Positions 37,795-46,008 of a DNA stretch of 64,000 nt are shown piece after piece. Numbering within the stretch: the stretch's first letter is position 1; every line of letters begins with the position of its first letter. Origin of the DNA: Acidobacteriota bacterium. GTDB taxonomy: Bacteria; Acidobacteriota; Thermoanaerobaculia; UBA5066. The position numbers were made by a program, and so were the translations under genes. The DNA lies in assembly GCA_016716715.1 (NCBI GenBank), contig JADJVE010000008.1:218664-282663 (forward strand), given 5' to 3'. A model generated the notes under the pieces. The model worked only from the letters and a program-made list of their open reading frames with translations. It did no database searches and was not told the origin of the DNA.

Positions 37795-39507
37795 GTGAAG
37801 AGCGACGCGATCAAGAAAGGCCCGGCGCGGGCTCCCGCGCGCGCGATGCTGCGCGCGACCGGCCTGACGCCCGCCGACCTCGAGCGCCCGCTCGTCGCCG
37901 TCGTCCACCCGTGGACGGACCTCGGCCCGTGCAACTTCTCGCTGCGCGCGCTCGCCGAGGAGGTCAAGGCCGGCATCCGCGAGGCCGGCGGCACGCCGTT
38001 CGAGTTCGGGACGATCGCGATCTCCGACGGCATCTCGATGGGGACGGACGGCATGCGCGCCTCGCTCGTCTCGCGCGAGGTCATCGCGGACTCGATCGAG
38101 CTGGCGGTCTCCGGCCACGCGCTCGACGCCGTCGTCGCGCTCTGCGGCTGCGACAAGACGATCCCCGGCGCCGCGATGGCGCTGGCCCGTCTCGACATCC
38201 CCTCGGTCGCCCTCTACGGCGGCTCGATCGAGCCGGGGAAGGTCGCGGGCAAGGACCTCACGATCCAGGAGGTCTTCGAGGCCGTCGGCGCGCACGCGGC
38301 CGGGAAGATCTCCGACGAAAAGCTCTGCGACGTCGAAGCCGGCGCGTGTCCCGGCGCGGGCGCCTGCGGCGGCCAGTTCACGGCGAACACGATGGCGACG
38401 GCGCTGACGTTCCTCGGGCTCTCGCCGATGGGCGCGAACGACGTCCCGGCGACCGACCCCGCCAAGGCGGGCGTCGCGCGCGCCGTGGGAAGGCTCGTCA
38501 TGGACCGCCTGAAGGACGGCCTCACGCCGTCGAAGATCCTGACGCGCGCCGCGTTCGAGAACGCGATCGCGTCCGTCGCGGCGACGGGCGGCTCGACGAA
38601 CGCGGTTCTCCACCTTCTCGCGATCGCGCGCGAGGCGGGCGTGCCGCTCGTTCTCGACGACTTCGACTCGATCTCGGCGCGGACGCCGCTCTTCGTCGAC
38701 CTCAAACCGGGCGGCCGCTTCACGGCGCCCGACCTCGCCCGCGCGGGCGGCTCGCGTCTCGTCGCGCGGCGCCTCGTGGAAGCGGGCCTCCTGAAGAACG
38801 CGAAGACCGTCTCGGGCCGCACGCTCTTCGAAGAGGCGGAGGACGCCGTCGAGACGCCCGGGCAGGAAGTCGTCCGCCCGGTGTCGAAGGCGCTCAAGCC
38901 GCACGGCGGGCTCGCGATCCTGCGCGGCACGCTCGCGCCCGAGGGCGCCGTCGTGAAGCTCGCGGGACACGAGCGGCTGCGCCACACGGGTCCGGCCCGG
39001 GTGTTCGACGGCGAGATCGCGGCGTTCGCGGCCGTGCAGGCGCGCGCGATCGTGGCCGGCGACGTCGTCGTGATCCGCAACGAGGGGCCGAAGGGCGCGC
39101 CGGGGATGCCCGAGATGCTCGCCGTGACGGCCGCGCTCGTGGGGCAGGGGCTCGGCGAGTCCGTCGCGCTCGTGACGGACGGCCGCTTCTCCGGGGCGAC
39201 GCACGGCTTCATGGTGGGCCACGTCTCGCCCGAGGCCGCGTCCGGCGGTCCGATCGCCTACGTGAAGGACGGCGACCGCGTGACGCTGGACGTCGTCGCG
39301 CGCCGCCTCGACGTCCAGATCGGCGAGGCCGACATGGCCGCCCGCCGCCGCGCGTACCGCGCCCCCGCGCCGCGCGCGACGGGCGGAGTCCTCGCGAAGT
39401 ACGCCCGCCTCGTCTCGTCGGCCTCCGACGGCGCCGTGACCGGGACGTTCGCGGGAGTCGAGGCGTCCGAGCCGGCGACCACCGTTCCCGCGGGGAGGAC
39501 CGCATGA
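37795..39507 (+). CDS. ilvD: Dihydroxy-acid dehydratase
   Basis: A 570-residue IlvD/Edd-family enzyme making 2-ketoisovalerate and 2-keto-3-methylvalerate. GTG 37795 is chosen because it gives the usual family start VKSDAIKKGPARAPARAMLR and has GGAGG/AGGGA just upstream. An ATG 18 bases earlier is possible. Cluster cysteines are in VVALCGCDKTIPGAAMALAR and GACPGAGACGGQFTANTMAT, and the C-terminal blocks include NEGPKGAPGMPEMLAVTAAL and DGRFSGATHGFMVGHVSPEA. It is the first structural gene after the attenuator and overlaps ilvB (ATGA). Confidence 0.95.
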   Translation: MKSDAIKKGPARAPARAMLRATGLTPADLERPLVAVVHPWTDLGPCNFSLRALAEEVKAGIREAGGTPFEFGTIAISDGISMGTDGMRASLVSREVIADSIELAVSGHALDAVVALCGCDKTIPGAAMALARLDIPSVALYGGSIEPGKVAGKDLTIQEVFEAVGAHAAGKISDEKLCDVEAGACPGAGACGGQFTANTMATALTFLGLSPMGANDVPATDPAKAGVARAVGRLVMDRLKDGLTPSKILTRAAFENAIASVAATGGSTNAVLHLLAIAREAGVPLVLDDFDSISARTPLFVDLKPGGRFTAPDLARAGGSRLVARRLVEAGLLKNAKTVSGRTLFEEAEDAVETPGQEVVRPVSKALKPHGGLAILRGTLAPEGAVVKLAGHERLRHTGPARVFDGEIAAFAAVQARAIVAGDVVVIRNEGPKGAPGMPEMLAVTAALVGQGLGESVALVTDGRFSGATHGFMVGHVSPEAASGGPIAYVKDGDRVTLDVVARRLDVQIGEADMAARRRAYRAPAPRATGGVLAKYARLVSSASDGAVTGTFAGVEASEPATTVPAGRTA

Positions 39508-41222
39508 CCGCGCAGGCGAAGGCCCAGCCGAAGGTCCGCACGACCGCCGCGCGCGCGATGGCCGACGAGCTGGTCGCGCAGGGCGTGACGCACATCTTCG
39601 GCCACCCGGGCGGCGCCGCGCTGCCTCTTTACGACGCGCTCCACAGCTCGCCGATCCGCCACCTCCTCATGCGGCACGAGCAGGGCGCCGCGCACGCCGC
39701 GCAGGGTTTTGCGCGCGCGACGGGCCGCCCCGGCGTGTGCCTCGCGACGTCCGGCCCGGGCGCGACGAACCTCGTCACCGGCCTGACGGACGCGATGCTC
39801 GATTCGACGCCCGTCGTCGCCCTCACGGCGCAGGTCGCGACGTCGCTTCTCGGCCGCGACGGCTTCCAGGAAGCCGACATCGTCGGGATGACGCAGGGAA
39901 TCACGAAGCACAACTGGCTCGTCCTCGAGCCCGACGACGTCGCCTCCACGGTCCGTTACGCGTTCCGCGTCGCGGCCATGGGGCGCCCGGGGCCCGTCCT
40001 CGTCGACGTGCCGCGCGACGTCCTGCAGGGCGAGGTTGCGTCCGAGGGCCCGTACGACGACCCTGCGAACATCGCGGACGTTCAGAGGCGCGCGGACGCG
40101 GTGTCGCTCCGCCGCGCGGCCTTCGCGATCTCGAACGCGCGCCGCCCGGTCCTCTACGTGGGCGGCGGCGTGATCTCGTCGGGTGCGTCCGCCGAGGTGC
40201 GGCGCCTCGCGCACAAGACGCGAATCCCCGTGACGACGACGCTCATGGGCAAGGGCGCGTTCCCCGAGACGGACCCGCTCTCCCTCGGGATGCTCGGGAT
40301 GCACGGCACGGCGTACGCGAACTGGGCGATGCACGAGAGCGACCTCATCATCGCGCTCGGCGCGCGCTTCGACGACCGCATCACCGGCAAGCTCGCGACG
40401 TTCGCGCCGCACGCGAAGATCGTCCACCTCGACATCGACCCGGTCGAGATCGGGAAGATCCGCAAGGCGGACTACCCGCTGCACGGCGACGCGAAGACGG
40501 TGCTGAAGCAGCTGCTCCCGCTCGTCGGCGCGCCGCACACGAACGGCTGGCACGACCGGATCGCGGCGTGGAAGGACGAGGCGCCGCTCGCCTACGAGCA
40601 GACGGGCGACGTCATCCTCCCGCAGTTCGCCATCGAGACGCTCTGGAAGATGACCCGCGGCCTCCGTCCGATCGTCACGACCGACGTCGGCCAGCACCAG
40701 ATGTGGGCCGCGCAGTTCTGGAAGTGCGACGAGCCGAACACGTTCATCACGTCGGGCGGCCTCGGCACGATGGGCTTCGGCCTCCCGGCCGCGATCGGCG
40801 CGCAGTGCGGGATGCCCGACCGCCTCGTGATCAACCTGAACGGCGACGGCAGCTTCCAGCAGACGATGCAGGCGATGGCGACGGCCGTCGAGGAGAACCT
40901 CCCGATCAAGGTGATCGTCCTCGACAACCAGAACCTCGGGATGGTCCGCCAGTGGCAGGACCTCTTCTACGAGCGCCGCTTCTTCGCGGTGGAGCTGAAG
41001 AACCCCGACTTCGCGAAGCTCGCCGAGGCGTTCGGGGCCGCCGCGTTCCGCGTCAACCGTCCCGAGGAGCTCGTCCCGGCCTACGAGGCCGCGCTCGCCG
41101 TGAACGACCGCCCCGCGCTCGTCCACGTGCGGACGGACGGCAACGAGAACTGCTACCCCATGTGGCCCGCCGGCCAGTCCATCGACACGATGGTCGTGTC
41201 GGATCCCCGGAAGAAGAGCTGA
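39504..41222 (+). CDS. ilvB: Acetolactate synthase, large (catalytic) subunit
   Basis: A 572-residue thiamine-diphosphate enzyme forming acetolactate from pyruvate, or acetohydroxybutyrate with 2-ketobutyrate. The catalytic Glu is in HLLMRHEQGAAHAAQGFARA. The ThDP/Mg site is INLNGDGSFQQTMQAMATAV to LDNQNLGMVRQWQDLFYERR. The acetolactate synthase family blocks GARFDDRITGKLATFAPHAK and GPGATNLVTGLTDAMLDSTP are intact, and the FAD-contact region is of normal length. It is translationally coupled to ilvD and followed after 20 bases by its small subunit. Confidence 0.95.
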   Translation: MTAQAKAQPKVRTTAARAMADELVAQGVTHIFGHPGGAALPLYDALHSSPIRHLLMRHEQGAAHAAQGFARATGRPGVCLATSGPGATNLVTGLTDAMLDSTPVVALTAQVATSLLGRDGFQEADIVGMTQGITKHNWLVLEPDDVASTVRYAFRVAAMGRPGPVLVDVPRDVLQGEVASEGPYDDPANIADVQRRADAVSLRRAAFAISNARRPVLYVGGGVISSGASAEVRRLAHKTRIPVTTTLMGKGAFPETDPLSLGMLGMHGTAYANWAMHESDLIIALGARFDDRITGKLATFAPHAKIVHLDIDPVEIGKIRKADYPLHGDAKTVLKQLLPLVGAPHTNGWHDRIAAWKDEAPLAYEQTGDVILPQFAIETLWKMTRGLRPIVTTDVGQHQMWAAQFWKCDEPNTFITSGGLGTMGFGLPAAIGAQCGMPDRLVINLNGDGSFQQTMQAMATAVEENLPIKVIVLDNQNLGMVRQWQDLFYERRFFAVELKNPDFAKLAEAFGAAAFRVNRPEELVPAYEAALAVNDRPALVHVRTDGNENCYPMWPAGQSIDTMVVSDPRKKS

Positions 41223-41242
41223 GAGAGATCAGGAGGCGCGCG

Positions 41243-41527
41243 ATGCAAGAGACCTATGAAATCAAAGCGAAAGATGCTCCCGGCCTTCTGGCGAGGGTGG
41301 AGTCGCTTTTCAGGCGGCAGCGCGCGCCCATCCGGAGCTTTTTCTTCGAAGGGTGTGAAGGCGGTCCGGTCGCGAGGCTCGTCCTCGTCGCGGAAGCCGA
41401 CGAGGATCGCTCGAATCTCCTTCAGAAGCAGCTCTTGCGCCTCGAGGACGTGATCGAGGTCGTCCGGTCGCGCGACACCGCCGCCCTCGCGCAATCGGAA
41501 TTCACACTCGAAGAAAAAACGGCGTAA
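41243..41527 (+). CDS. ilvN: Acetolactate synthase, short regulatory subunit
   Basis: A 94-residue protein with one ACT domain (AKDAPGLLARVESLFRRQR, GPVARLVLVAEADED, RLEDVIEVVRS) at the position of the acetolactate synthase small subunit. Full-length IlvH/IlvN has about 160 residues with a second domain, while short single-ACT forms like IlvM and IlvN (87-96) activate the catalytic subunit and mediate valine response to varying degree. A perfect AGGAGG precedes the ATG. Codons at 41337-41361 and 41501-41519 have the A/T-richer look of the dispersed element family, though they may simply encode FFFEG and LEEK. Confidence 0.85.
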   Translation: MQETYEIKAKDAPGLLARVESLFRRQRAPIRSFFFEGCEGGPVARLVLVAEADEDRSNLLQKQLLRLEDVIEVVRSRDTAALAQSEFTLEEKTA

Positions 41528-41564
41528 TCCGAACCGAACCATTAACTCGACGAGGAACTTCTTC

Positions 41565-42578
41565 ATGGCCACGATCTGGTACGACAAGGACGCCGACATC
41601 TCCCGCCTCAAGGGCCGGACGGTCGCGATCATCGGGTACGGCAGCCAGGGGCACGCGCACGCGCTGAACCTCCGCGACAGCGGCGTTTCGGTCGTCGTGG
41701 GCCTCCACGCGACGTCGAAGTCCGCCGCGAAGGCGCGCGCCGAGGGCCTCACGGTCCTGCCGGTGGACGAGGCCGTGAGGCGCGCGGACATCGTCATGAT
41801 CCTCACGCCCGACACCGGCCAGAAGCAGCTCTGGGACGAGGCGATCGCGCCGCACATGAAGGCGGGGAAGACCGTCATGTTCGGGCACGGCTTCAACATC
41901 CGGTTCGGCCAGATCGTCCCGCCGCCCGACGTGGACGTCTCGATGATCGCGCCGAAGTCGCCGGGCCACCGCGTTCGCGAGCTGTACCAGGAGGGCGCGG
42001 GCACGCCGGCGCTCCTCGCCGTCGAGCAGAACGCGAGCGGCCACGCGCGCGAGGACGCGCTCGCCTACGCGAAAGCGCTCGGGACGACGCGCGCCGGCGT
42101 CCTCGAGACGACGTTCGCCGAGGAGACGGAGACCGACCTCTTCGGCGAGCAGGCCGTCCTCTGCGGCGGCACGTCCGCCCTCGTGAAGGCCGCGTTCCAG
42201 ACGCTCGTCGACGCGGGCTACCAGCCCGAGGTCGCCTACTTCGAGTGCCTCCACGAGCTGAAGCTCATCGTCGACCTGATGTACCGCGGCGGCCTGAACT
42301 ACATGCGCTACTCGATCAGCGACACGGCCGAGCACGGCGACTACACCGCCGGCCCGCGCATCGTGACGGACGCGACGCGCAAGGAGATGAAGAAGATCCT
42401 CGAGGAAATCCAGGAGGGCGTCTACGCCGAGAACTGGATCGCCGAGAACCGCGCGGGCCGCCCGAACTTCGAGGCGACGCGCGAGAAGGAGCGCACGCAG
42501 CTCCTCGAGACGGTCGGCGCCGAGCTGCGCGAGAAGATGCCGTTCCTGCAGCCCGTCGTGATCGGGAAGGTGGCCTGA
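41565..42578 (+). CDS. ilvC: Ketol-acid reductoisomerase (class I)
   Basis: A 337-residue, single-knotted-domain class I enzyme. The nucleotide loop is TVAIIGYGSQGHAHALNLRD, with Ser-Lys-Ser in HATSKSAAK at the position that selects NADPH. Metal-site residues come from EETETDLFGEQAVLCGGTSA and from ECLHELKLIVDLMYRGGLNY. The C-terminal YSISDTAEHGDYTAGPRIV is intact. It performs the alkyl migration and reduction of acetolactate and acetohydroxybutyrate. It starts 37 bases after ilvN and ends 2 bases before leuA. Confidence 0.95.
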   Translation: MATIWYDKDADISRLKGRTVAIIGYGSQGHAHALNLRDSGVSVVVGLHATSKSAAKARAEGLTVLPVDEAVRRADIVMILTPDTGQKQLWDEAIAPHMKAGKTVMFGHGFNIRFGQIVPPPDVDVSMIAPKSPGHRVRELYQEGAGTPALLAVEQNASGHAREDALAYAKALGTTRAGVLETTFAEETETDLFGEQAVLCGGTSALVKAAFQTLVDAGYQPEVAYFECLHELKLIVDLMYRGGLNYMRYSISDTAEHGDYTAGPRIVTDATRKEMKKILEEIQEGVYAENWIAENRAGRPNFEATREKERTQLLETVGAELREKMPFLQPVVIGKVA

Positions 42579-42580
42579 CC

Positions 42581-43873
42581 ATGCACGCGGAGGGCGACGT
42601 TCGGCCGCGCATCGCGATCTTCGACACGACGCTCCGGGACGGCGAGCAGGCGCCGGGCTTCTCGATGCGCGAGGCGGAAAAGGTGCGCCTCGCCGTGAAG
42701 CTCGACGAGCTGGGAGTGGACATCCTCGAAGCCGGATTCCCGATCGCCTCGGAGGACGACTTCTCGGGCGTCCGCGCCGTCGCGAAGGCCGTCCGCCGGC
42801 CCGTGGTGGCCGCGCTCGCGCGCGCCGTGGACGCCGACGTGGACCGCGCGCTCCAGGCGCTCGATGGCTGCGCGCGGCCGCGCCTTCACACGTTCATCGC
42901 GACGTCGGACCTCCACCTCGAGCACAAGCTCCACATGTCGCGCGGCCAGGCCCTCGAGGCCGCGGCCCGCGCCGTCGCCCGCGCGCGGCGGCACGTCGAC
43001 GACGTGGAGTTCTCGGCCGAGGACGCGACGCGGAGCGACGTCGACTACCTCGTCGCGGTCGTGACGGCCGTGATCCAGGCCGGCGCGACGACCGTGAACC
43101 TTCCGGACACCGTCGGCTACTCGACGCCCGACGAGATCTACAAGTTCTTCACGGCGATTCGGACACGCACGCGCGGCGCGGAGCGCGTCGTCTTCTCCGC
43201 GCACTGCCACAACGACCTCGGCCTCGCCGTCGCGAACAGCCTCGCGGCGATCGAGGCGGGCTGCCGCCAGATCGAATGCACGGTGAACGGCGTCGGCGAG
43301 CGCGCGGGCAACGCGTCCCTCGAGGAGATCGTCATGACGCTCCGCGTGCGGCCCGACAAGCTGCCGTTCACGACGGGGATCGTCCCGGGCCAGATCTACT
43401 CGGCGAGCCAGCTCCTCACGGAGCTCACGGGCGAGGCCGTCCAGGCGAACAAGGCGATCGTCGGCCGCAACGCGTTCGCGCACGAGGCCGGCATCCACCA
43501 GGACGGCATCCTCAAGGACCGCCGGACGTACGAGATCATGCGGCCCGAGGACGTCGGCGTCCCGAAAACGACGATGGTCCTCGGCAAGCACTCCGGCCGC
43601 CACGCGCTGAAGGCGCGGTGCGAGGCGCTCGGGATCGTCCCGGCCCGCCACGAGCTCGACGACCTCTACAGGCGCATGATCGCGCTGGCGGATCGGCAGA
43701 AAGTGGTTCACGACCGGGATCTCGTCTCGCTCTGGTCCGCGATGAAACGCGTGCCCGCGGCGCGAGCCGCGTCCGTCCACCCGCACCCGTCCTCGGCCCG
43801 GCCCGCGGCGGCGGCTCTGAGGGCTGAGGACGTTCCGGCCGCCGAAGAGGCCGGCTACGGCTACGGAGTCTGA
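42581..43873 (+). CDS. leuA: 2-isopropylmalate synthase lacking the leucine-binding domain
   Basis: A 430-residue HMG-like (DRE-TIM) enzyme condensing acetyl-CoA and 2-ketoisovalerate. The barrel begins IAIFDTTLRDGEQAPGFSMR and has the metal site HCHNDLGLAVANSLAAIEAG. Further blocks are ECTVNGVGERAGNASLEEIV, NAFAHEAGIHQDGILKDRRT and LGKHSGRHALKARCEALGI. Typical leucine-regulated LeuA has about 500-560 residues with a C-terminal allosteric domain. Here the protein stops after a helical linker and about 35 Ala/Pro-rich residues (VHPHPSSARPAAAALRAEDV), so that domain is absent. Feedback control would then rest on the attenuator or IlvA/IlvN. Homocitrate or citramalate specificity is not excluded, but the operon context favours LeuA. 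Confidence 0.87.
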   Translation: MHAEGDVRPRIAIFDTTLRDGEQAPGFSMREAEKVRLAVKLDELGVDILEAGFPIASEDDFSGVRAVAKAVRRPVVAALARAVDADVDRALQALDGCARPRLHTFIATSDLHLEHKLHMSRGQALEAAARAVARARRHVDDVEFSAEDATRSDVDYLVAVVTAVIQAGATTVNLPDTVGYSTPDEIYKFFTAIRTRTRGAERVVFSAHCHNDLGLAVANSLAAIEAGCRQIECTVNGVGERAGNASLEEIVMTLRVRPDKLPFTTGIVPGQIYSASQLLTELTGEAVQANKAIVGRNAFAHEAGIHQDGILKDRRTYEIMRPEDVGVPKTTMVLGKHSGRHALKARCEALGIVPARHELDDLYRRMIALADRQKVVHDRDLVSLWSAMKRVPAARAASVHPHPSSARPAAAALRAEDVPAAEEAGYGYGV

Positions 43874-45004
43874 GTGGGGAAGCGCGCGCGCATCGCGGTT
43901 CTGCCGGGCGACGGCATCGGCCCGGAGGTGACGGCGGGAGCCGTCGCCGTTCTGAAGGCGGTGGAAGCGCGCTTCGGGCACACGTTCGTCTTCTCGGAGT
44001 GGCTCCTCGGCGCGCGCGCCCTGCGCGAGAAGGGGACGCCGCTTCCGGAGGACACGCTCGTCGCGTGCCGTGACGCGGACGCGGTTCTCATGGGCGCGGT
44101 GGGCGACCCCGCGTACGATCTCGCACCGTACGACCAGCGGCCCGAGTACGGCCTCCTCCAGCTTCGAAAGGCCCTGGGCGTCTACGCGAACATCCGCCCC
44201 GCGCGCCTCTACAAGGCGCTCGCGGACGCGGGCCCGCTCAAGCCCGAGGTCGCGCGCGGCCTCGACCTCGTCGTGGTGCGCGAGCTGACCGGCGGCCTCT
44301 ACTTCGGCACGCCGCGCTCGATCGACCTCGCGGCAGGCACGGCCGTGAACACGCTTCCCTACACGCGGCCCGAGATCGAGCGCATCGCCGAGATGGCGTT
44401 CCGCCTCGCGGCGACGCGCCGGAACAAGGTCACGTCCGTCGACAAGTCGAACGTCCTCGAGACGTCGCGGCTCTGGCGCGCCGTCACGACGGAAGTCGGC
44501 AAGCGCCACCCGGACGTGACGCTCGAGCACCAGCTCGTGGATTCGTGCGCGATGAACCTCGTGCTCTTCCCGTCGGCGTTCGACGTCCTCGTGACGGAGA
44601 ACCTCTTCGGGGACATCCTGTCGGACGAGTGCGGCGCGCTCGTGGGCTCGCTCGGCCTCCTGCCGTCCGCGAGCCTCGGCGACGGGCCGGGACTCTTCGA
44701 GCCCGTGCACGGCTCCGCGCCGCAGATCGCGGGGCGCGACCTCGCGAACCCGATCGGCGCGATCGCGACGGCGGCGATGCTGCTCGGCGACGGGCTGGGC
44801 CTGCACGAGGAGGCCGCCGCCGTGCACCGGGCGATCGAGGCCGCGCTCGAAAAGGGCGCGCGCACGGCGGACCTGGCGCAGAAGGGCGTACGCGCGCTCG
44901 GGACGCGCGAGATGACGCGGGCGATCGCCGACGAGGTGGCGGCCGCGACGACGACGATGGAAACGGCGCCGGGCCGCGAGGCGGCCTGCGGCGCGCCGCA
45001 GTGA
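43874..45004 (+). CDS. leuB: 3-isopropylmalate dehydrogenase
   Basis: A 376-residue beta-decarboxylating dehydrogenase using NAD. GTG 43874 follows the leuA stop at once. Motifs: IAVLPGDGIGPEVTAGAVAV; the substrate loop PEYGLLQLRKALGVYANIRP with two Arg; VVRELTGGLYFGTPR; the catalytic Lys in VTSVDKSNVLETSRLWR; and the metal-site Asp residues in ENLFGDILSDECGALVGSLG. The NAD-binding FEPVHGSAPQIAGRDLANPI has the Glu-Pro-Val-His typical of leuB. It oxidises 3-isopropylmalate to 2-ketoisocaproate. The C-terminal 40 residues are a slightly longer, Ala-rich tail than usual. Confidence 0.95.
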   Translation: MGKRARIAVLPGDGIGPEVTAGAVAVLKAVEARFGHTFVFSEWLLGARALREKGTPLPEDTLVACRDADAVLMGAVGDPAYDLAPYDQRPEYGLLQLRKALGVYANIRPARLYKALADAGPLKPEVARGLDLVVVRELTGGLYFGTPRSIDLAAGTAVNTLPYTRPEIERIAEMAFRLAATRRNKVTSVDKSNVLETSRLWRAVTTEVGKRHPDVTLEHQLVDSCAMNLVLFPSAFDVLVTENLFGDILSDECGALVGSLGLLPSASLGDGPGLFEPVHGSAPQIAGRDLANPIGAIATAAMLLGDGLGLHEEAAAVHRAIEAALEKGARTADLAQKGVRALGTREMTRAIADEVAAATTTMETAPGREAACGAPQ

Positions 45005-45011
45005 GGGTGTG

Positions 45012-45992
45012 ATGGGAATGGAATCGAAATGGATCTGGAAAGACGGCGACTTCGTCCGCTACGAGGACGCGACGCTGCACTTCCTCACGCCCGGCCTCCA
45101 CTACGGGATCGGCGTCTTCGAAGGGATCCGCTGCTACCAGACGAAGGCCGGCCCCGCCGTCTTCCGCCTGCCCGAGCACATCCGCCGCTTGCGGCTCTCG
45201 GCGAAGGCCCTCGGCTTCGACACCCTGCCGTTCTCCGAGGAGGAGCTGATCGAGGCGACGAAGGAGACTGTCTCGAGGAACGGGTTCACCGAATGCTACC
45301 TGCGCCCGATGATCTGGCTCGACGCCGGCGGCTGGAACCTGAACCTCGACGGCGGGAAGCCCGCGATCGGCATCGCGGCCTGGGAGTGGAAGAACTACCT
45401 CGGCGCCGCGGCGCTCGAGAAGGGCGTGCGCGCGAACGTGTCGTCTTACACGCGCCACCACCCGAACGTCTCGATGACGAAGGCGAAGATCAGCGGCAAC
45501 TACGTGAACAGCTTCCTCGCGAAGACGGAGTCCGTCCGGCTCGGGTTCGACGAGGCAATCATGCTGGACCCCTCCGGCTACGTCGCCGAGTGCACGGGCG
45601 CGAACCTCTTCGTCGTCAAGGACGACAGGATCGTCACCACGCCGTCCGCCCCCATCCTCGAGGGGATCACGCGCGACACGCTCTTGACCCTCGCAAAGGA
45701 GCTCGGCTACGAGGTCGTCGAACAGACGATCGCGCGCGACCAGCTCTACATGGCCGACGAGGTCTTCGTGTGCGGCACCGCCGCCGAGGTGGTGGCGCTC
45801 CGGGAGATCGACTTCCGGACGATCGGCACGGGGGCCGCCGGCCCCGTCACGCTCGCGCTCCAGAAGGCGTACCACGCGACCGTGCGCGGCGCGCATGCGC
45901 GTTCGAAGGAGTGGTGCACGCCCGTGCGCGATCTGCGCGAGGCGCGGCGCTATCCCGCCCCGGTCCGGCTCGTCCGCGGCCGGCGCCGCTGA
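45012..45992 (+). CDS. ilvE: Branched-chain amino-acid aminotransferase
   Basis: A 326-residue fold-type IV PLP aminotransferase carrying out the last step for Ile, Val and Leu. It begins SKWIWKDGDFVRYEDATLHF with the YGIGVFEGIRCY block. The PLP lysine lies in TKAKISGNYVNSFLAKTESV, and the phosphate-binding and recognition loops are GYVAECTGANLFVVKDDRI and ITRDTLLTLAKELGYEVVEQ, ending in VFVCGTAAEVVALREIDFRT. ATG 45012 is chosen (the GTG at 45009 and the ATG at 45018 are alternatives). The C-terminal RRYPAPVRLVRGRRR is an unusual basic extension. Confidence 0.93.
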   Translation: MGMESKWIWKDGDFVRYEDATLHFLTPGLHYGIGVFEGIRCYQTKAGPAVFRLPEHIRRLRLSAKALGFDTLPFSEEELIEATKETVSRNGFTECYLRPMIWLDAGGWNLNLDGGKPAIGIAAWEWKNYLGAAALEKGVRANVSSYTRHHPNVSMTKAKISGNYVNSFLAKTESVRLGFDEAIMLDPSGYVAECTGANLFVVKDDRIVTTPSAPILEGITRDTLLTLAKELGYEVVEQTIARDQLYMADEVFVCGTAAEVVALREIDFRTIGTGAAGPVTLALQKAYHATVRGAHARSKEWCTPVRDLREARRYPAPVRLVRGRRR

Positions 45993-46008
45993 AGCCGCGG
46001 GTCCGTCC

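Noticed and set aside
41337..41361. Copy of the dispersed element in ilvN (first of two)
   Set aside because: The similarity is limited to TTCGAAG and a short flank that simply encodes FFFEG in a conserved ACT domain. Chance is likely.
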